From positions 1 through 8,807 of the forward strand of contig DATBWZ010000101.1 of NCBI GenBank assembly GCA_036514535.1: a stretch of DNA of 8,807 bases, written 5' to 3'. Positions 5,588 to 8,807 of the stretch are shown piece by piece (the first letter of the stretch is position 1; each line of letters opens with the position of its first letter). The position numbers were made by a program, and so were the translations under genes. The notes below the pieces were generated by a model. The model saw only the letters and a list, made by a program, of their open reading frames with translations. It made no database searches and had not been told where the DNA came from. This stretch comes from DATBWZ01 sp036514535. GTDB taxonomy: Bacteria; JAMCPX01; DATBWZ01.

Positions 5588-7462
5588 CTATTTTACTTTT
5601 GATCCCGGGACTGCTTCCTTCTCCGGGACGATCAGGCTGAGTTTATCCGGTTCTCCGGATGCAAGGACCATTCCCTGCGATTCAATCCCCATCAATAGTG
5701 CCGGTTTGAGGTTTGCCGCGATAATTATTCTTTTGCCTATAAGTTCCGGAGGTGTGTATGATTTGCCGATTCCTGCAACTATCTGCTTCTTTTCATTGCC
5801 CGTATCAACAATAAGTTTTATAAGTTTGTCAGATCCTTTAACGTTCTGGGCGTCAATGATTTCTGCTATTCTCAGATCGATTTTACGGAATTCTTCTATG
5901 GAGATTCCTTCATCTTTTTTAGTTTCTTTTTCACCCTTTATTTCAATTGGCTCCTTTTCCAGTTTTGCAAAAAGCGGAGCGGATTTTTTTACCGCTAATT
6001 CATGCCCCAGCCCGCCCCATTCAAGAGCCTTGCCGTCAATCGCAAAAGGGATCTGTCTCCGGATTTTCTCTGTAGTTTCAGGCATGAATGGCGAGAGCAT
6101 CAGGGCGGTCAGGCGGATTGCCTCAAATGAATTATATATTACGGTTGACAGACGGTCGCTTGTTTTTTCTTTCGCAAGTTTCCACGGTTCTCTTTCCGCT
6201 ACGTACCTGTTTGCAGCGGAGACGAGTTCCCATAAGGAGGTGAGGGCATTTTGGAAAGCCTGTTCGTCCATAGCTTTATGGATGCCCGCAATAGATTTTT
6301 CAGCAGTCTCCCTTAAAGAGGCACCCTTTGAATCCGTTGACTGCGGCAGCCCTGTGGTGGAATTTAAAAAGCGCTCCGACAGCCCCATAACCCGGTGAAC
6401 AAGGTTTCCCAGATCATTGGCAAGGTCGCTCGTAAGCCTGCCTTTGATTGCAGTTTCTGAAAAATCACCGTCAAGTCCGAATGGAACCTCTCTCAGCAGA
6501 AAGTATCTCAGAACATCCACCCCGTATTCGTCGGCTACCTTATTCGGGTCAACCACATTTCCGATGGATTTGGACATCTTCTGTCCCTCTACAGTCCACC
6601 AGCCATGTGCGAAGACCCTTTTGGGCAGCGGAAGCCCGGCGGATAGCAGGAATGTGGGCCAATAAACAGCATGAAACCTCAGTATATCTTTGCCTATAAA
6701 ATGAACATCCGCAGGCCAGAATTTGTTAAACCTGTCCATGTCTTCAGTGTAACCACAGCCTGTAAGATAATTAGTTAATGCGTCAAACCAGACATAGATA
6801 ACATGCTTCGGATTATCCGGAACAGGGATTCCCCAGCTGAACGATGTCCTGCTGATGCTGATGTCCCTCAATCCCTGCCTGATGAAGCTCAGAATTTCAT
6901 TCCTCCTGGATGCGGGCATGATGAAGTCTGGATTTTTTTCAATATGCTTCATTAGAGGTTTTTCGTATTTTGACATTCTGAAAAAATAACTCTCTTCCTT
7001 AATCTTTTCCACATTTCTTCCGCACTGCGGACATTTATCATTGATAAGTTCCTTGTCCGGCCAGTATGATTCGCAGGGGGTGCAGTACCAATCCTCATAA
7101 GTGCCAGGGTAGATATCACCCTTTTCAAGGATATTGTTCCAGATGGATGCCGCCCCTGCTCTGTGGCGCTGTTCCGTTGTTCTGATAAAATCGTTGTTTG
7201 ATATATTTAATTTTTTCCAGAGGCTTCTGAACCTCTCTACCATTCTATCAGCGTGCTGTATAGGCTTTTCTCCCTGAGTCTCCGCCGCACGCTCCACCTT
7301 TTTTCCGTGTTCGTCTGTTCCCGTGAGGAAAAAAACATCAAAACCCATGAGCCGCTTGTATCGCGCAATGACATCAGCGGCAATGGTGGTATATGCGTGT
7401 CCGATATGGGGCACATCGTTCACATAATAAATGGGCGTTGTTATGTAAAATTTTTTAGCCAT
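5588..7462 (-). CDS. metG: methionyl-tRNA synthetase
   Basis: This cytosolic enzyme charges tRNA-Met with methionine for initiation and elongation. The 624 residues show the Rossmann core opening FYITTPIYYVNDVPHIGH with the HIGH signature at 19-22. A zinc knuckle with four cysteines follows (Cys127, Cys130, Cys144, Cys147), then KMSKS at 295-299. An anticodon-binding helical domain comes next. The C-terminal tRNA-binding OB-fold (EMAP II/Trbp111-like, from about 515: IEEFRKIDLR, later VAGIGKSY and ANLKPALLMGIESQGM) promotes dimerisation and tRNA capture. I chose the ATG at 7462 because MAKKFYITTP is the usual start. Longer in-frame starts lie inside ricT and add an unrelated 24-residue leader. 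No ribosome binding site is visible. The ATG sits one base after the ricT stop, so translation is probably coupled. Confidence 0.97.
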   Translation of the reverse strand: MAKKFYITTPIYYVNDVPHIGHAYTTIAADVIARYKRLMGFDVFFLTGTDEHGKKVERAAETQGEKPIQHADRMVERFRSLWKKLNISNNDFIRTTEQRHRAGAASIWNNILEKGDIYPGTYEDWYCTPCESYWPDKELINDKCPQCGRNVEKIKEESYFFRMSKYEKPLMKHIEKNPDFIMPASRRNEILSFIRQGLRDISISRTSFSWGIPVPDNPKHVIYVWFDALTNYLTGCGYTEDMDRFNKFWPADVHFIGKDILRFHAVYWPTFLLSAGLPLPKRVFAHGWWTVEGQKMSKSIGNVVDPNKVADEYGVDVLRYFLLREVPFGLDGDFSETAIKGRLTSDLANDLGNLVHRVMGLSERFLNSTTGLPQSTDSKGASLRETAEKSIAGIHKAMDEQAFQNALTSLWELVSAANRYVAEREPWKLAKEKTSDRLSTVIYNSFEAIRLTALMLSPFMPETTEKIRRQIPFAIDGKALEWGGLGHELAVKKSAPLFAKLEKEPIEIKGEKETKKDEGISIEEFRKIDLRIAEIIDAQNVKGSDKLIKLIVDTGNEKKQIVAGIGKSYTPPELIGKRIIIAANLKPALLMGIESQGMVLASGEPDKLSLIVPEKEAVPGSKVK

Positions 7463-7463
7463 T

Positions 7464-8273
7464 TTAAACAACCGTTTGTTTATTATCCAGGGGGATTTTA
7501 TCAAGGGACATAGATTTTTGAGTTCCATCTTCAAGCCTTAGAGTTACCATTTCCTTGAATAGAGAAATGGATATCACTTCTCCTGTGCCATCGGTTGTTT
7601 TTACAATGGTTCCTATTTTTGGGAACTTTTTAAGCAACTCTTTGTAGGTTTCGGATTCGTATCCGATACAGCACATGAGCCGCCCGCATAGTCCTGAAAT
7701 CTTGGTAGGATTAAGAGAGAGGTTTTGCTCCTTTGCTGCGCAGACCGGGACTGGTTCAAATTGTTTGATAACGGAAGCGCAACAGAGTATTCTTCCGCAG
7801 TATCCAAGCCCGCCTGTTATCCTTGTCTGGTCCCTTATTCCAATCTGCCGCATCTCTATTCTTGTTTTGTATTGTTTTGCAAGGTCTTTTACAAGTTCTC
7901 TGAAATCAATTCTGTTTTCAGCTGTGAAATAAAACATTATCTTCCTTTTGTCAAAAAACGCATAAACCTGTACCAGCCGCATTTTCATGTTCCTTTCTTC
8001 AATTTTTTCCCTGCAGAAAAGGTACGCTTCTTTCTCAATATTTTTATTGTCCTCAAGTATTTTTTTATCATCGCTGGTAAGCGTTCTCAGAATCTTTGCT
8101 CCGCCCTTTTCAATTTCTCTTTCCGCAGGAGGCACAAGGACAGTTCCCACCTGAAGGCAATTGTCGTATTCAACTATTACTTTATCGTTCCAGCCAAGTT
8201 TGAGATCCTGCGCTTCTGCGTCATGCAGTTTCCCGCATTCTCTAAATCGTATCTTTGCAAAATTAGCCGTCAT
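7464..8273 (-). CDS. ricT: RicT/YaaT, PSP1 domain protein
   Basis: This 269-residue cytosolic protein carries the PSP1 C-terminal domain. The family hallmark is seen in order: GGLGYCGRILCC (Cys159, Cys164, Cys165), FEPVPV, KEQNLSLNPTKISGLCGRLMCC (Cys196, Cys201, Cys202). These cysteines bind Fe-S clusters in the Bacillus RicA-RicF-RicT (Y) complex, which there stimulates RNase Y-dependent mRNA processing and Spo0A phosphorylation. In non-sporulating diderms the role is unproven. There is an additional Cys178 (PVCAAKE) where I recall no Cys in Bacillus. The ATG at 8273 lies 4 bases after the holB stop, with GGGA about 8 bases upstream. The gene sits between holB and metG, matching the conserved order, and should share their mRNA. 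Confidence 0.93.
   Translation of the reverse strand: MTANFAKIRFRECGKLHDAEAQDLKLGWNDKVIVEYDNCLQVGTVLVPPAEREIEKGGAKILRTLTSDDKKILEDNKNIEKEAYLFCREKIEERNMKMRLVQVYAFFDKRKIMFYFTAENRIDFRELVKDLAKQYKTRIEMRQIGIRDQTRITGGLGYCGRILCCASVIKQFEPVPVCAAKEQNLSLNPTKISGLCGRLMCCIGYESETYKELLKKFPKIGTIVKTTDGTGEVISISLFKEMVTLRLEDGTQKSMSLDKIPLDNKQTVV
7465..7482 (-). promoter_or_regulatory. hairpin overlapping the ricT stop and the metG initiation region
   Basis: A perfect 7-bp inverted repeat (TAAACAA and TTGTTTA around a 4-base loop) covers the last ricT codons and its TAA, and ends two bases before the metG ATG. It occupies the place where the missing metG ribosome binding site would be. A ribosome finishing ricT would melt it, so it may enforce coupled translation. 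The stem is mostly A-T and weak, so its importance is uncertain. Confidence 0.35.
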
Positions 8274-8277
8274 CTAA

Positions 8278-8807
8278 TCATCCCAGGTTAAAATTTTCCC
8301 GTGTCAGGCTGAGAATAAGGATGTTTTGGGCGAGACGCTTGTTTGCATTTTTTTTCATCATGTGTTCAAAAAATTCCAGAGAATGGATAATATTCCACAG
8401 CCTCAGTTTATCAATTGAACTGGCAGTTTTCCTTATTTCACCTGCCAGATCAATATTCCTGACCTTTTTTATTATAGAAAATTTCTCAAATAGCATGTCC
8501 AGAATTACCGCCTTAAATATGTAAATAGTTTTTATTATAAACTCCTTATTCTCCATCTGTTTGTCTGAGAACAGAGAAAATTTCTTAGTATTATACTCCC
8601 TGTTGTCCAAAACCTGAAGGAATTTTGATCTTAATGAGGTGATCTCCGGATCGTTGAAGGTTACAGCGCGAGCAGCGCTTCCATCCGCGAGCATGGACAG
8701 TATCCTTAGGCTTTCTTTATCTCCGCTGATTGTATGGCTTATAATTGAATGTATTATTTCAGGAGAGAGCGGCTTGAAGACTACGGTATGGCACCTTGAA
8801 CGAAGGG
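8278..8807 (-). CDS. holB: DNA polymerase III subunit delta' (C-terminal part, 5' end outside window)
   Basis: The frame is open from the right window edge to a TGA at 8278-8280, giving 176 C-terminal residues. The visible part starts LRSRCHTVVFKPLS, matching the conserved S/T-I-R-S-R-C block (sensor 2-side end of the AAA+ lid region) of delta'. It continues with LSMLADGSAARAV, equivalent to the LA-x-GS-x-GRAL motif, and then the helical C-terminal collar domain. Delta' is the stator of the clamp loader that places the beta clamp on DNA. The P-loop-like and zinc-binding parts lie beyond the window. The internal ATG at 8694 is not the start, because conserved residues precede it. The assignment is reinforced by ricT and metG immediately downstream. 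Confidence 0.85.
   Translation of the reverse strand, partial: LRSRCHTVVFKPLSPEIIHSIISHTISGDKESLRILSMLADGSAARAVTFNDPEITSLRSKFLQVLDNREYNTKKFSLFSDKQMENKEFIIKTIYIFKAVILDMLFEKFSIIKKVRNIDLAGEIRKTASSIDKLRLWNIIHSLEFFEHMMKKNANKRLAQNILILSLTRENFNLG

Noticed and set aside
5706..6398. 230-codon open frame on the + strand opposite metG
   Set aside because: It is an antisense shadow of metG; its composition follows the opposite-strand codons and it has no recognisable domain.
7725..8291. 188-codon open frame on the + strand opposite ricT
   Set aside because: It runs antisense to a clearly conserved ricT, has no ribosome binding site, and its Phe/Leu/Ser-rich content is typical of shadow frames.

Overview
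The window looks like chromosomal DNA of a Gram-negative (diderm) bacterium of moderate GC content, probably a deltaproteobacterium-like or related uncultured lineage. The evidence is a TatT/DctP-type TRAP transporter pair, an apparent outer-membrane beta-barrel protein with a C-terminal Phe, and a TatD–radical SAM fusion. The exact lineage cannot be fixed from the sequence. Nothing indicates a plasmid, phage, insertion sequence, CRISPR array or rRNA/tRNA gene.

Layout. The left third runs on the + strand. It holds the 3' part of a TRAP-transporter TatT component (1-641), a secreted DctP-family solute-binding protein (737-1780), a 192-bp spacer with an unexplained GC-richer stretch (1781-1972), and a class II CCA-adding enzyme/poly(A)-polymerase-family protein with an HD domain (1973-3322). 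The rest runs on the - strand. Reading from the right edge leftwards, it holds the C-terminal part of DNA polymerase III delta' (holB, 8807-8278), ricT/yaaT (8273-7464), metG (7462-5588), a TatD nuclease fused to a small radical SAM domain (5513-4137), and a predicted outer-membrane protein (4084-3296). The two gene sets converge, and their 3' ends overlap by 27 bp at 3296-3322.

How the genes work together. TatT and DctP would be the periplasmic parts of a TPR-associated TRAP transporter; the membrane subunits are not in this window. The holB-ricT-metG-tatD order is a housekeeping cluster (replication clamp loading, an Fe-S protein of the RicT/PSP1 family, methionyl-tRNA charging, TatD nuclease) that recalls the yaaS-yaaT-...-metS-yabD neighbourhood of Bacillus. 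holB, ricT and metG are packed within 1-4 bp and are almost certainly co-transcribed. The tatD-rSAM gene has a 74-bp leader with a good promoter candidate, and the outer-membrane protein gene has a perfect extended -10 of its own.

The most unusual item is the TatD–radical SAM fusion, whose radical SAM activity has no known reaction. The DctP-like protein also appears to lack the carboxylate-binding arginine of classical TRAP binding proteins.
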